DNA from: an uncultured Clostridia bacterium
GTDB taxonomy: Bacteria > Bacillota > Clostridia > HGM11514
DNA length: 5,591 bases
Assembly (NCBI GenBank): GCA_934489915.1
Contig: CAKSSZ010000112.1
Span: 1 to 5,591 of the forward strand
Direction of reading: 5' to 3'
Under the pieces are notes generated by a model that saw nothing but the letters and a program-made list of their open reading frames with translations, was not told where the DNA came from and ran no database searches. The translations under genes were made by a program, and so were the position numbers. Within the stretch, counting starts at the first letter, position 1. Every line of letters starts with the position of its first letter. Shown in pieces: positions 1-5,591 of this stretch.

Positions 1-1928
1 GTCCAGCGGCTGGCAAATACCGCAGGGTATTCCGTCTGCCGCTTTTTCCCTTGCAATCTTACAGCGGCACACTGCACCTCCGGGCACTTTTCCATCCGTC
101 CGTACTGGAGAAAGGGGCGGCCAAGGTGCGCACGCATCCCGCACAACTCTTTTAAAAACCGTTTGGTCGTTACCTGGTTGGGTCCCGGCTGCAGCCAGGA
201 AGGCCCCCACCCAAAATGAATTTCTCCGCCGGATTTTAACACCACTGTCAGCATATCCCCCGCCGTAAAGGAATAAGCAAGGCGCAAATTCAAAAAGTCA
301 GGGTGATCCTCTCCGGTAAATTCATTTCCGATAGCGCACTGGTTCCCCATAAAATTCATGGAATATTCATGAAACACAAACTGGAAGGCAGGCACCGCCC
401 GCCCCCGGGAAATACCGGTAAAGCCCAGCAAGCCCATAGGCCAGACATAACGCTGATCGTTGGTTTTTAACTCATCCAGAAAACAATCGGACGGGGAGCT
501 TTCCGCACCCAGCAAGCAATTGGGATTTTTCTCTTTCATGATCTCCATAATTTCCCGGTAGATCCGCTGCATGGCATGGGTGCTCCACACTCCCCGCACC
601 GGCGGATGACCGTGTTCCTTACTATAGCACAAATCCGGGGCACCGCCTAAATTCTGATCGAAATACTGTAAATAATCCACACCGCTTTCTGCAATTTGAG
701 AAATCTGGTCATAGGTCATCTGCCGCGTTCCTTCACAAGCTGGGCATAAATGATACCCGGAACGCACCGAACGGACGCACCGTTCTTCATCCGGGCTGCC
801 GTCCGGCTTTGTACATAAAATCCGATCAATTCCGTTTTCCTTGCGGTAATCGGTCATGTCGTATTCCGGGCAAAATGCGCTCTGATCCGTCCAGTTAATG
901 CCGCTGGCATAAAGTCCCACGTACTGACCGTCCGCATGCATTTCTTTCACAAATTCCTCAAACCCGTCGGCTCCTCCGTAAGGCGGCCAAACAAAAGGAG
1001 GGCACCAAGGGGCAGACCCTTCCCAGTTCATCAGCAGCGCCATCACATTCTGCCCCAACTCCTCACGCAGCTCGTCCATATACTTTTTGCCGTTCCGGTA
1101 CGGAAAATATTCATTGGGTCCGAAATAATCCAAGCCTACAAGGCTGCGTACCGGGTAAATCACAATCAGGGGGGACTCCCGGTACCATTGGGGAGCGCCT
1201 TTCCAATCCCGGCACTTCTCCGGCAGCGGAAAGGCAGAGTTTTCGGCAAAGCTGCGGTACAAGCGGCAGCAATCCTGCCAATCCCCGCAAAACGGGCGTA
1301 ACACAGAATATTCTTTCTTTTCAAACCGTTCTCCGGGGGCGATTGCAACAAAGCTCTTGATTTCCAGCTCCAACTCCTCGCCCGCCGGTTTGCAATCAAT
1401 ACTTTTCGGAGTGCACTCCACATCCTCGCAGCCAAAATACAGCCCGCCTTCTTCGTCATAATATCCCAAAAACTGCATGTTAATCAAGCCGGGATACCGC
1501 TTTTCATCCTGGCTTGGCTCTACCTCTTCAATCACAACGCCCTCGCAATAGGGCAGGAATACCCGGCTGTTTCCTCCCCGGCCGAGCAAATCATTTTTTA
1601 TTTTTATGTAAGGGAACTGCACCGCTTCCAGATAACAGTCGGTTTGATTTTCTACGGTAAGGTCAAAGAAAATTCCCTCCGGCCGACGGCGAATCACCGC
1701 CTCGGCAGAAAGAGCTTCATATCCCGCAAAGCCGGAAAATAAAATCCTCTGCGCATCGTCTTCCTCCTGCTCGCTGACCGCAAGGCAATCCCGTGAGGTC
1801 AAAATTTTTTCCTCTCCATCCCCGGTTCTCAAAAACAGGGCAAGCAGACTTTGCGGAGCTGACAGCAGCTCTCTCCCCCCCAAGCTTAAGCCGGTTATCA
1901 TTCCCGACCGACTGGTAATTTGAATCAT
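1..1928 (-). CDS. DUF6259-type, glycoside-hydrolase-like protein, C-terminus cut by window edge
   Basis: An open frame of 642 complete codons runs from 1928 to the left edge with no stop, so the C-terminus is missing. Residues 1-145 look like a beta-rich N-terminal domain. INMQFLGYYDEEGGLYFG (about 149-166) resembles the block typical of the DUF6259 family. It is followed by a probable TIM-barrel part: MNWEGSAPWCPP (W302), YASGINW (W346), LCPACEG (C395, C398), YFDQN (D424), HGHPP (439-443) and GAESS (E476). Known of the family: uncharacterised, common beside sugar-use genes in gut bacteria. Inference: a carbohydrate-active enzyme, with D424 and E476 as candidate catalytic acids; the substrate is unknown. 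No signal peptide is seen, so it is probably cytoplasmic and would act on imported oligosaccharides. An in-frame ATG at 1937 is the alternative start; I chose 1928 because AAAGGAG then lies 10 bases upstream instead of 1. The family name is from memory of motifs. Confidence 0.75.
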   Translation of the reverse strand, partial: MIQITSRSGMITGLSLGGRELLSAPQSLLALFLRTGDGEEKILTSRDCLAVSEQEEDDAQRILFSGFAGYEALSAEAVIRRRPEGIFFDLTVENQTDCYLEAVQFPYIKIKNDLLGRGGNSRVFLPYCEGVVIEEVEPSQDEKRYPGLINMQFLGYYDEEGGLYFGCEDVECTPKSIDCKPAGEELELEIKSFVAIAPGERFEKKEYSVLRPFCGDWQDCCRLYRSFAENSAFPLPEKCRDWKGAPQWYRESPLIVIYPVRSLVGLDYFGPNEYFPYRNGKKYMDELREELGQNVMALLMNWEGSAPWCPPFVWPPYGGADGFEEFVKEMHADGQYVGLYASGINWTDQSAFCPEYDMTDYRKENGIDRILCTKPDGSPDEERCVRSVRSGYHLCPACEGTRQMTYDQISQIAESGVDYLQYFDQNLGGAPDLCYSKEHGHPPVRGVWSTHAMQRIYREIMEIMKEKNPNCLLGAESSPSDCFLDELKTNDQRYVWPMGLLGFTGISRGRAVPAFQFVFHEYSMNFMGNQCAIGNEFTGEDHPDFLNLRLAYSFTAGDMLTVVLKSGGEIHFGWGPSWLQPGPNQVTTKRFLKELCGMRAHLGRPFLQYGRMEKCPEVQCAAVRLQGKKRQTEYPAVFASRW

Positions 1929-1938
1929 AACATCCATT

Positions 1939-1949
1939 CTCCTTTCCTC
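1939..1949 (-). promoter_or_regulatory. Ribosome binding site of the DUF6259 gene, ambiguous start
   Basis: On the minus strand this reads GAGGAAAGGAG. The AAAGGAG part is 10 bases before ATG 1928 and only 1 base before ATG 1937. The upstream AGGA would sit 7 bases before ATG 1937. Both starts are in frame and differ by three residues (MDV). The stronger core favours 1928. Confidence 0.65.
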
Positions 1950-2002
1950 ATTCCAAACAATGCGTAAAACTGTGTCATGCCCTGCCGGCACAACGCACAT
2001 CA

Positions 2003-2023
2003 GGGGAAGGAACTTCCTTCCCC
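2003..2023. repeat. Perfect 10-bp inverted repeat with 1-base centre, between Sel1-like and DUF6259 genes
   Basis: Arms GGGGAAGGAA (2003-2012) and TTCCTTCCCC (2014-2023) are exact reverse complements around C2013. As RNA it would fold with a loop of a few bases. No T-run follows on either strand, so it is not a normal intrinsic terminator. It lies 66 bases upstream of the DUF6259 RBS. It could be an operator, an RNA processing site or stabiliser between two co-transcribed genes, or a remnant of a repeat. It shares GGGGAA/TTCCCC arms with the larger hairpin at 3923-3961. Confidence 0.6.
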
Positions 2024-2065
2024 CGATCCATTTTACAGGTTGAACCATCTCTACTCATATAATAA

Positions 2066-2084
2066 GGTAGGATGAATCCTATCC
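2066..2084 (-). terminator. Possible weak terminator after the Sel1-like gene
   Basis: Read on the minus strand, GGATAGGA, a TTCA loop and TCCTACC form a 7-bp stem with one bulged A. The U-rich stretch TTATTATATG follows directly. It starts 8 bases after the stop codon of the Sel1-like gene, where a terminator would be expected. The stem is short and the U-tract is interrupted, so termination would be partial at best, and read-through into the DUF6259 gene is possible. Confidence 0.35.
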
Positions 2085-2091
2085 TCCATCT

Positions 2092-2931
2092 TCAGCTTCT
2101 TACCTTCACATATTCCGCCATGGCAGAAGCGGCGTGCATATTCCCCTGCTGCGCCAAGACGTTCAAACGGTAAAACAATGCCCGAGCGCATTTTATGCTT
2201 TTCGAATCAATGTCTCCCACATAGTTTTGACGAAGCCAAGATTTTGGAACAGCGTCCATGCCGCCATAGCTCCAAAACATGTTCCCTGCAACACCCAACG
2301 ACCAGGGATAGCCCTTAGCTGCGTAAAACAAAATCAAAAAGACTGCCATTTCTCCTAATATATTCTTATAATTAATATCATCCTTATTTTCATAAAGCTT
2401 TTCCCAATCGCTGCTGCCGCCCACATCCGGCACCTGAGTCATCGCATACAAATTGTAGGCTAAGGTTTCCTGTAGATGATCGGATAAATCCGAGCGAAAG
2501 ATCATATGCTTTTTAATATAATCAATAGCGTCTACCATGCTGCACCCCCGTTCCCGGGCGATGGCATAATACAGATCGGCCTTTTCCTGGCTGCGCGGGG
2601 TATCTGCACTCAATCCATGCTCATACATGATTGCAAGCAGCGCCGGCGCCGCAGGATCCCCCCGTTCAGAGGATAACCGCAGCAGCAGCTCCGACGGAAC
2701 ATGCTCCTTTCGGATACTCTTAGGCAGCTCATCCCGATACATCTCATAATAATCGGAATACATCAGATACAGGCTACAACTGACACTAAACTGATTTCCA
2801 AAAGGCAAATCTTCATCCTCATAAAAATATCCCGACATTCCCTTCATCGCCGCATAACGCATGGAAACCGGGGAGGTGCGATTTAAATATTCCTCAATCG
2901 GTCTTTTCTCCTTTTTCCCAAACAAAAACAT
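2092..2931 (-). CDS. Sel1-like repeat protein, function unknown
   Basis: This encodes 279 residues. Residues 91-133 (RGDPAAPALLAIMYEHGLS and onwards to CSMVDA) match the spacing of a Sel1-like repeat: small residues and Ala, then the Y-x-x-G turn, then a second helix ending in xxRG. The C-terminal stretch at about 250-276 (ALFYRLNVLAQQGNMHAASA) looks like another half repeat. Sel1 repeats are alpha-alpha solenoids used for protein binding, so a scaffold or adaptor role is inferred; no enzyme motif is seen. There is no signal peptide. A hydrophobic patch near 196-207 is too short for a confident membrane segment. The frame stays open up to a TTG at 3030, but that start has no RBS and overlaps the upstream gene; ATG 2931 has AAAAGGAG 9 bases before it. 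It lies 83 bases downstream of the coiled-coil gene and is probably co-transcribed with it. Confidence 0.7.
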   Translation of the reverse strand: MFLFGKKEKRPIEEYLNRTSPVSMRYAAMKGMSGYFYEDEDLPFGNQFSVSCSLYLMYSDYYEMYRDELPKSIRKEHVPSELLLRLSSERGDPAAPALLAIMYEHGLSADTPRSQEKADLYYAIARERGCSMVDAIDYIKKHMIFRSDLSDHLQETLAYNLYAMTQVPDVGGSSDWEKLYENKDDINYKNILGEMAVFLILFYAAKGYPWSLGVAGNMFWSYGGMDAVPKSWLRQNYVGDIDSKSIKCARALFYRLNVLAQQGNMHAASAMAEYVKVRS

Positions 2932-2940
2932 ACTGTACCG

Positions 2941-2948
2941 CTCCTTTT
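2941..2948 (-). promoter_or_regulatory. Ribosome binding site that sets the Sel1-like start
   Basis: The minus strand reads AAAAGGAG, with 9 bases to ATG 2931. It is the only strong Shine-Dalgarno sequence near the 5' end of this frame, and it argues against the upstream TTG (3030) and ATG (2970) starts. Confidence 0.75.
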
Positions 2949-3014
2949 CTTTTTGATAATGGGCTGGCATATGCCGCACCCTCTGTGGAATCTTTCTTCC
3001 GTTGCAGCAATTTT

Positions 3015-3779
3015 TTAATACTGCGACCAAAAGTTTAATTTCTCATAAAACGCTGCTTCCTCGGCTGCTTTCCTGGTACGGGTCGCCTCATCTGCCACCT
3101 CGGAAACACGCTGCATTACCGCATGCTGGAATGCCGCTTCGTTAGCTTCCCGCCGCAAATCGGAAGCAACCTGCCGATCCATCGCAGCCTGCAATTTCTG
3201 ATTTTGCTCCCGTGCCAGCGAGACCATTTCCTCCCGGTACTGCTCCTCGTGATACAGGCTGATGGCTTGAGACAAGGTATCAGCCCGGTTATTCATTAAA
3301 TAGGAAAGAAGCAAGCCCGGAATCCCGCCTAATCGATAATCCGGCGGAAGAACATGCAGCACCAGCAAATCCCGATATTTTTCGATAAACTGCTTTCCTA
3401 AGGCAAGTCTCTCCTCATTTTCAGCCCGCAGCTGCTCTATTGTACGGTTCACATCCTGCACCCGCTGTTCTTCCTGCCGGCAAGCTTCTTCCCATGCTGC
3501 TTTTCTTTGGGGAGCTTCTGCCAGCCACCGCTCATACTCACGTTTTTTCTGTCCAAACCTTCCGGATAAACCGCTTGGCTTTTCCTTGGTAGGTAACGGA
3601 ATAGAACGGCGCTTGGCCTCCTGTTCCAATGCAAAAATCCGCCGCTCTGTCTGTTCCTTGCACCGATTCAAGTTTAAGATGGCTCGCTCTAACTGATCCA
3701 CCCGCTGCAAATACTCCATCAAAGTCAATTTATTCACAGTAGCGCCGTTATAAACCTGAAATTCCGGCCAATCCGCCAT
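3015..3779 (-). CDS. Coiled-coil protein of unknown function
   Basis: This encodes 254 residues, rich in Glu, Arg, Gln and Ala. Three helical, coiled-coil-like stretches can be seen at about 22-58, 76-135 and 176-245. Between them is a compact, probably conserved core, LHVLPPDYR (141-149) and LLSYLMNNRADTLSQAISLY (157-176). I recall similar PPxYR...YxxxxRAxTLxEAIxLY segments in unnamed clostridial proteins, but I cannot name the family. There is no signal peptide or membrane segment, so it is probably cytoplasmic. It is the first gene of a two-gene unit with the Sel1-like gene. Its start has GAGGGAG 5 bases upstream and a near-consensus promoter about 30 bases upstream. A structural or scaffold role is inferred only from composition. 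A phage or secretion link is possible but unsupported by the neighbours. Confidence 0.75.
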   Translation of the reverse strand: MADWPEFQVYNGATVNKLTLMEYLQRVDQLERAILNLNRCKEQTERRIFALEQEAKRRSIPLPTKEKPSGLSGRFGQKKREYERWLAEAPQRKAAWEEACRQEEQRVQDVNRTIEQLRAENEERLALGKQFIEKYRDLLVLHVLPPDYRLGGIPGLLLSYLMNNRADTLSQAISLYHEEQYREEMVSLAREQNQKLQAAMDRQVASDLRREANEAAFQHAVMQRVSEVADEATRTRKAAEEAAFYEKLNFWSQY

Positions 3780-3784
3780 ACATA

Positions 3785-3791
3785 CTCCCTC
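3785..3791 (-). promoter_or_regulatory. Ribosome binding site of the coiled-coil gene
   Basis: The minus strand reads GAGGGAG, 5 bases before ATG 3779. A second ATG at 3783 overlaps this spacer but is out of frame with the gene, so 3779 is preferred. Confidence 0.65.
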
Positions 3792-3809
3792 TTCCTGCTC
3801 TTTTTTTCT

Positions 3810-3838
3810 ATTATACTATAAACTTCGTAAAAATTCAA
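3810..3838 (-). promoter_or_regulatory. Sigma-A promoter of the coiled-coil/Sel1-like unit
   Basis: On the minus strand there is a -35 box TTGAAT (3833-3838), a 17-base spacer and a perfect -10 box TATAAT (3810-3815). Transcription should start near 3803, giving a leader of about 25 bases before ATG 3779. The A/T-rich surroundings fit a housekeeping promoter. Confidence 0.8.
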
Positions 3839-3882
3839 GGATTTTCTTCCAGCGAAAAAGAATTTATTTCGTAATGATTTCC

Positions 3883-3911
3883 TTGCAAAGAGTGAAAAGT
3901 TGTGCTATACT
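3883..3911 (+). promoter_or_regulatory. Sigma-A promoter upstream of the ygjV-like gene
   Basis: A -35 box TTGCAA (3883-3888), a 17-base spacer and a -10 box TATACT (3906-3911), with a TG one base before the -10 (extended -10). The predicted start is near 3917-3918, giving a leader of about 190 bases to ATG 4110. It is divergent from the coiled-coil promoter, with 44 bases between the two -35 boxes. Confidence 0.7.
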
Positions 3912-3922
3912 GTTATGAGAAA

Positions 3923-3961
3923 GGAGGGCTAAGGGGAAAGCTCCTTTCCCCTTAGCCCTCC
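3923..3961 (+). repeat. Perfect 18-bp stem-loop at predicted mRNA 5' end
   Basis: GGAGGGCTAAGGGGAAAG (3923-3940) pairs without mismatch with its reverse complement at 3944-3961 around a CTC loop. The RNA from the promoter at 3883-3911 would start only about 5 bases before the stem. Its left arm holds AAGGAGG (3921-3927), a consensus Shine-Dalgarno sequence, but no start codon follows at usable spacing. There is no T-run on either side, so it is not a standard intrinsic terminator. It could be a 5' stabilising hairpin, a regulatory leader or the end of a dispersed repeat. Confidence 0.85.
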
Positions 3962-4057
3962 GGCGGATTCCATTGCCCGTGCGAAATTTTTCGAGGCCTT
4001 GCCTTTAAAATACGCATAGGCGCAATCATCTCTTGTCATTCCTTTCCCTGCCGATAA
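3923..4057. other. Non-coding segment, possibly a small dispersed repeat element
   Basis: This covers the bulk of the 330-base space before the ygjV-like gene. It begins with the 18-bp hairpin, carries weaker inverted repeats (CGAAA/TTTCG at about 3982-3993) and has no convincing gene. The six bases GAGAAA occur at both edges (3917-3922 and 4058-4063), as a target duplication might. The right end read inward (GGCAGGGAAAGG) loosely resembles the left end (GGCTAAGGGGAAAG). One minus-strand frame reads GQWNPPEG then a stop inside the hairpin. I recall such strings at the ends of spurious short peptides predicted in gut Clostridia, but that is unverified memory. An 80-codon minus frame over 3929-4171 has no RBS, and I regard it as spurious. 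The boundaries are guesses. Confidence 0.35.
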
Positions 4058-4099
4058 GAGAAATTTCATTATTTTTGTGCTGACGCAGGGTAGCGGAAT

Positions 4100-4103
4100 G
4101 GAG
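4100..4103 (+). promoter_or_regulatory. Ribosome binding site that sets the ygjV-like start
   Basis: GGAG, 6 bases before ATG 4110. The competing in-frame starts are GTG 4077, which has no Shine-Dalgarno sequence, and ATG 4098, which has only AGGG at 4087-4090. Starting at 4110 puts the first membrane segment at the N-terminus, as in E. coli YgjV. Confidence 0.6.
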
Positions 4104-4109
4104 ATTATT

Positions 4110-4628
4110 ATGGTTTTATCAACATTTTTTCTGGCGCAGGTGATCGGTGTTCTGGTAACTGTCACCTCCATCGTTACGGTACAGTTTAAGAATCTTCGTT
4201 ATATCCTCATCGGCTCGGTTTTATCCAACCTTTTGGTTTCCTTGAATTATGCGCTGTTAGGCGGGCTTTCCGGCGCAGGCGTTTGTATTTTAGCAACGGT
4301 GCAAACCTTTTGGATTTATCTTTATAACCGAAAGGAAGCGTCCTTTCCTCTCCCCTTAAATCTCGGGTTTATGGCAGGCTACACCATTGTATCCGCTTTG
4401 TCTTTTAACGGAGTTCCCAGTGTGTTATCCTGTTTGGCGGCATACTTATATGCATTAGCGGTAGCCCAGTCCGATTCAAAAATGTATCGGGTTTTCATGC
4501 TCCTCAACAGCTTTTTGTGGATTGCATATGACATTTACACCCGTGCCTATACCACCATTTTTACCCATGGCTTTCTGGTGGTCTCCATTTTATTGGCAAT
4601 GTACCGGCTGGATCGCAAAAAGCAATAA
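4110..4628 (+). CDS. YgjV-family integral membrane protein
   Basis: This encodes 172 residues, very hydrophobic, with six to seven predicted membrane segments at about 2-24, 31-51, 53-72, 83-101, 103-120, 126-143 and 148-165. The N-terminus MVLSTFFLAQVIGVLVTVTS lines up with that of E. coli YgjV (LAQGVGV), the length is close to that protein's 183 residues, and the tail is basic (YRLDRKKQ). The family (Imp-YgjV) sits in the cytoplasmic membrane; its substrate and role are unknown. Paired short helices with polar turns such as LSNLLVSLNYALLGG suggest a small transporter-like fold, which is inference. The gene stands alone, is driven by the promoter at 3883-3911 through a long structured leader, and converges on the LacI-type gene with 28 bases between. 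Upstream in-frame starts at 4077 and 4098 would add 11 or 4 residues. Confidence 0.8.
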   Translation: MVLSTFFLAQVIGVLVTVTSIVTVQFKNLRYILIGSVLSNLLVSLNYALLGGLSGAGVCILATVQTFWIYLYNRKEASFPLPLNLGFMAGYTIVSALSFNGVPSVLSCLAAYLYALAVAQSDSKMYRVFMLLNSFLWIAYDIYTRAYTTIFTHGFLVVSILLAMYRLDRKKQ

Positions 4629-4656
4629 ACGGAGAATTTTTGCTGCCTGGAAAAAG

Positions 4657-5586
4657 CTACAAGGATCTGCTATGTTCAACAATTTTATGATCAACAATAA
4701 TATTTCCGGTTTTTCTGCGTGACAAGATCATTCTAATGGCCTCTCCAGCAATTTTCGACATTGAATATCCCACAGAATCGATCCCCATTTGATATTTTTC
4801 TATGGCGTCAAGATTGTCAAATCCTGTGATTTTAACATTTCCCAAATTTTTAATTTTTGTACGCACCAAAAAGGCATAATAATCCGCAGAGCATATAATT
4901 GCCGTTTTATTCTCATAGGTTTCCGCAAGCTCCTTCATATCGGTTTTCACCGTATACCGCACGTTTTTTGCCGCCTTGGAAAATCCTTGATAGCGCATTC
5001 TTTGTGCAAAAGCGCGCGGGTACTGCAATGCCGGCGAAAAATATACCAAATCGTCGTAACCTTGTGTGATCACCCATTCCGTCATATCCTTCATGGCGGC
5101 AAAATCATCAATTCCCACATAAGGCACCCCCTGGATGTGATTCCCCACCGTGACAATCGGTATGTCAAACATATTCAGATAATTTTCAAATGCTTTACCG
5201 CTGTTTACCGGACAGAGTATGATTCCCTTTACTCCCCCGTTATACATATTCCGGATACATTCAATTTCCTGCTGCCTGTCATAATGGGTCATCATCACTA
5301 CTGTATAACAGTTTATTTTTTTTAGAATTTTTTCCGTTTCCATCAAAAGCTTTGAAAAATATTCATTGTTCAGGTTAAACACAATAAACCCAATTTGCCC
5401 CGCAGCCTCAACTGTACCGCAGTTTTCCACGTATTCACGGTATCCGTACAATTTAGCGGTTTGTAAAATTTTTTGTTTCGTTTCTTCCTTGATTCCCGTG
5501 CGATTATTGAGTGCCCTGTCGACGGTGCCCTGGGAAACACCGCATATTTGCGCCAATTCCGCAGAGGTTATTTTCAAATGCTTCAT
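4657..5586 (-). CDS. LacI-family transcriptional regulator
   Basis: This encodes 309 residues and is complete. Residues 4-50 form the LacI-type helix-turn-helix: ITSAELAQICGVSQGTVDRALNNRTG, followed by IKEETKQKILQTAKLYGY. The rest is a periplasmic-binding-protein-like effector domain: GQIGFIVF (63-70), NGGVKGIILCPVNSG (116-130), DIPIVTVGN (141-149), VGIDDFAA (157-164), TAIICSADYYA (228-238) and ITGFDNLD (253-260). It should bind an operator as a dimer and respond to a sugar or sugar phosphate that cannot be named from sequence. The hinge after GYR reads EYVENCGTVEAAGQ and lacks the usual PN..AR.L pattern, which is unusual. The start at 5586 is chosen because the HTH begins right after it; only 5 bases upstream are visible, so the RBS and promoter cannot be judged. 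No regulated operon is visible on this side. Confidence 0.9.
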   Translation of the reverse strand: MKHLKITSAELAQICGVSQGTVDRALNNRTGIKEETKQKILQTAKLYGYREYVENCGTVEAAGQIGFIVFNLNNEYFSKLLMETEKILKKINCYTVVMMTHYDRQQEIECIRNMYNGGVKGIILCPVNSGKAFENYLNMFDIPIVTVGNHIQGVPYVGIDDFAAMKDMTEWVITQGYDDLVYFSPALQYPRAFAQRMRYQGFSKAAKNVRYTVKTDMKELAETYENKTAIICSADYYAFLVRTKIKNLGNVKITGFDNLDAIEKYQMGIDSVGYSMSKIAGEAIRMILSRRKTGNIIVDHKIVEHSRSL

Positions 5587-5591
5587 ATTTG

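Noticed and set aside
936..1301. 121-codon plus-strand frame
   Set aside because: It lies wholly opposite the DUF6259 coding region, has arginine- and proline-rich antisense composition and no recognisable domain.
2966..2975. GGCATATGCC palindrome between the coiled-coil and Sel1-like genes
   Set aside because: A 10-base palindrome without further symmetry is expected by chance and has no supporting context.
2932..3030. N-terminal extension of the Sel1-like protein starting at TTG 3030
   Set aside because: The start is a TTG without a Shine-Dalgarno sequence, it overlaps the end of the coiled-coil gene, and ATG 2931 has AAAAGGAG at good spacing.
3923..3961. The 18-bp hairpin as an intrinsic terminator
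   Set aside because: Neither strand has a run of T after the stem, and it lies directly after a promoter rather than after a gene end.
3929..4171. 80-codon minus-strand frame across the hairpin and the ygjV-like start
   Set aside because: It has no ribosome binding site, overlaps the start of the well-supported ygjV-like gene on the other strand, and ends within the palindrome. It is better explained as a spurious frame over a non-coding segment.
4615..4643. GCAAAAA/TTTTTGC inverted repeat as a terminator between the convergent genes
   Set aside because: The stem is almost all A-T, the loop is 15 bases and the left arm lies within the ygjV-like coding end. It is too weak to call a terminator.
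4789..5325. 178-codon plus-strand frame
   Set aside because: It is antisense to the LacI-type gene, rich in Cys, His and Ile as expected of a shadow frame, with no domain.

Overview
The window looks like a piece of a gut-type Firmicutes chromosome, most likely class Clostridia (Oscillospirales-like). This is inferred from the moderate GC content, AAGGAG-type ribosome binding sites, consensus sigma-A promoters and the gene content. I cannot fix the genus from the sequence alone. There is no rRNA, tRNA, CRISPR array, transposase or phage gene.

Layout. Positions 1-1928 (minus) hold most of a large DUF6259-type, glycoside-hydrolase-like protein that runs off the left edge; its C-terminus is missing. 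A spacer (1929-2091) with two inverted repeats separates it from a two-gene minus-strand unit. That unit is a Sel1-like repeat protein (2092-2931), preceded in transcription order by a coiled-coil protein of unknown function (3015-3779). A clear promoter for this unit lies at 3810-3838. Back-to-back with it, 44 bases away, is a second good promoter (3883-3911, plus strand). It reads through a perfect 18-bp stem-loop and about 150 further non-coding bases into a YgjV-family membrane protein gene (4110-4628). Converging on that gene, with only 28 bases between, is a complete LacI-family regulator (4657-5586, minus).

How they fit together. The DUF6259 protein and the LacI regulator both point to carbohydrate metabolism. 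They are not adjacent, however, and nothing visible shows that the one controls the other. The coiled-coil and Sel1-like proteins are probably co-transcribed and may act together as a cytoplasmic scaffold or assembly; their job is unknown. The most unusual stretch is the 330-base space at 3780-4109. It carries two divergent promoters, a very strong hairpin placed almost exactly at a predicted transcript 5' end, and a segment that may be a small dispersed non-coding element inserted upstream of the ygjV-like gene.
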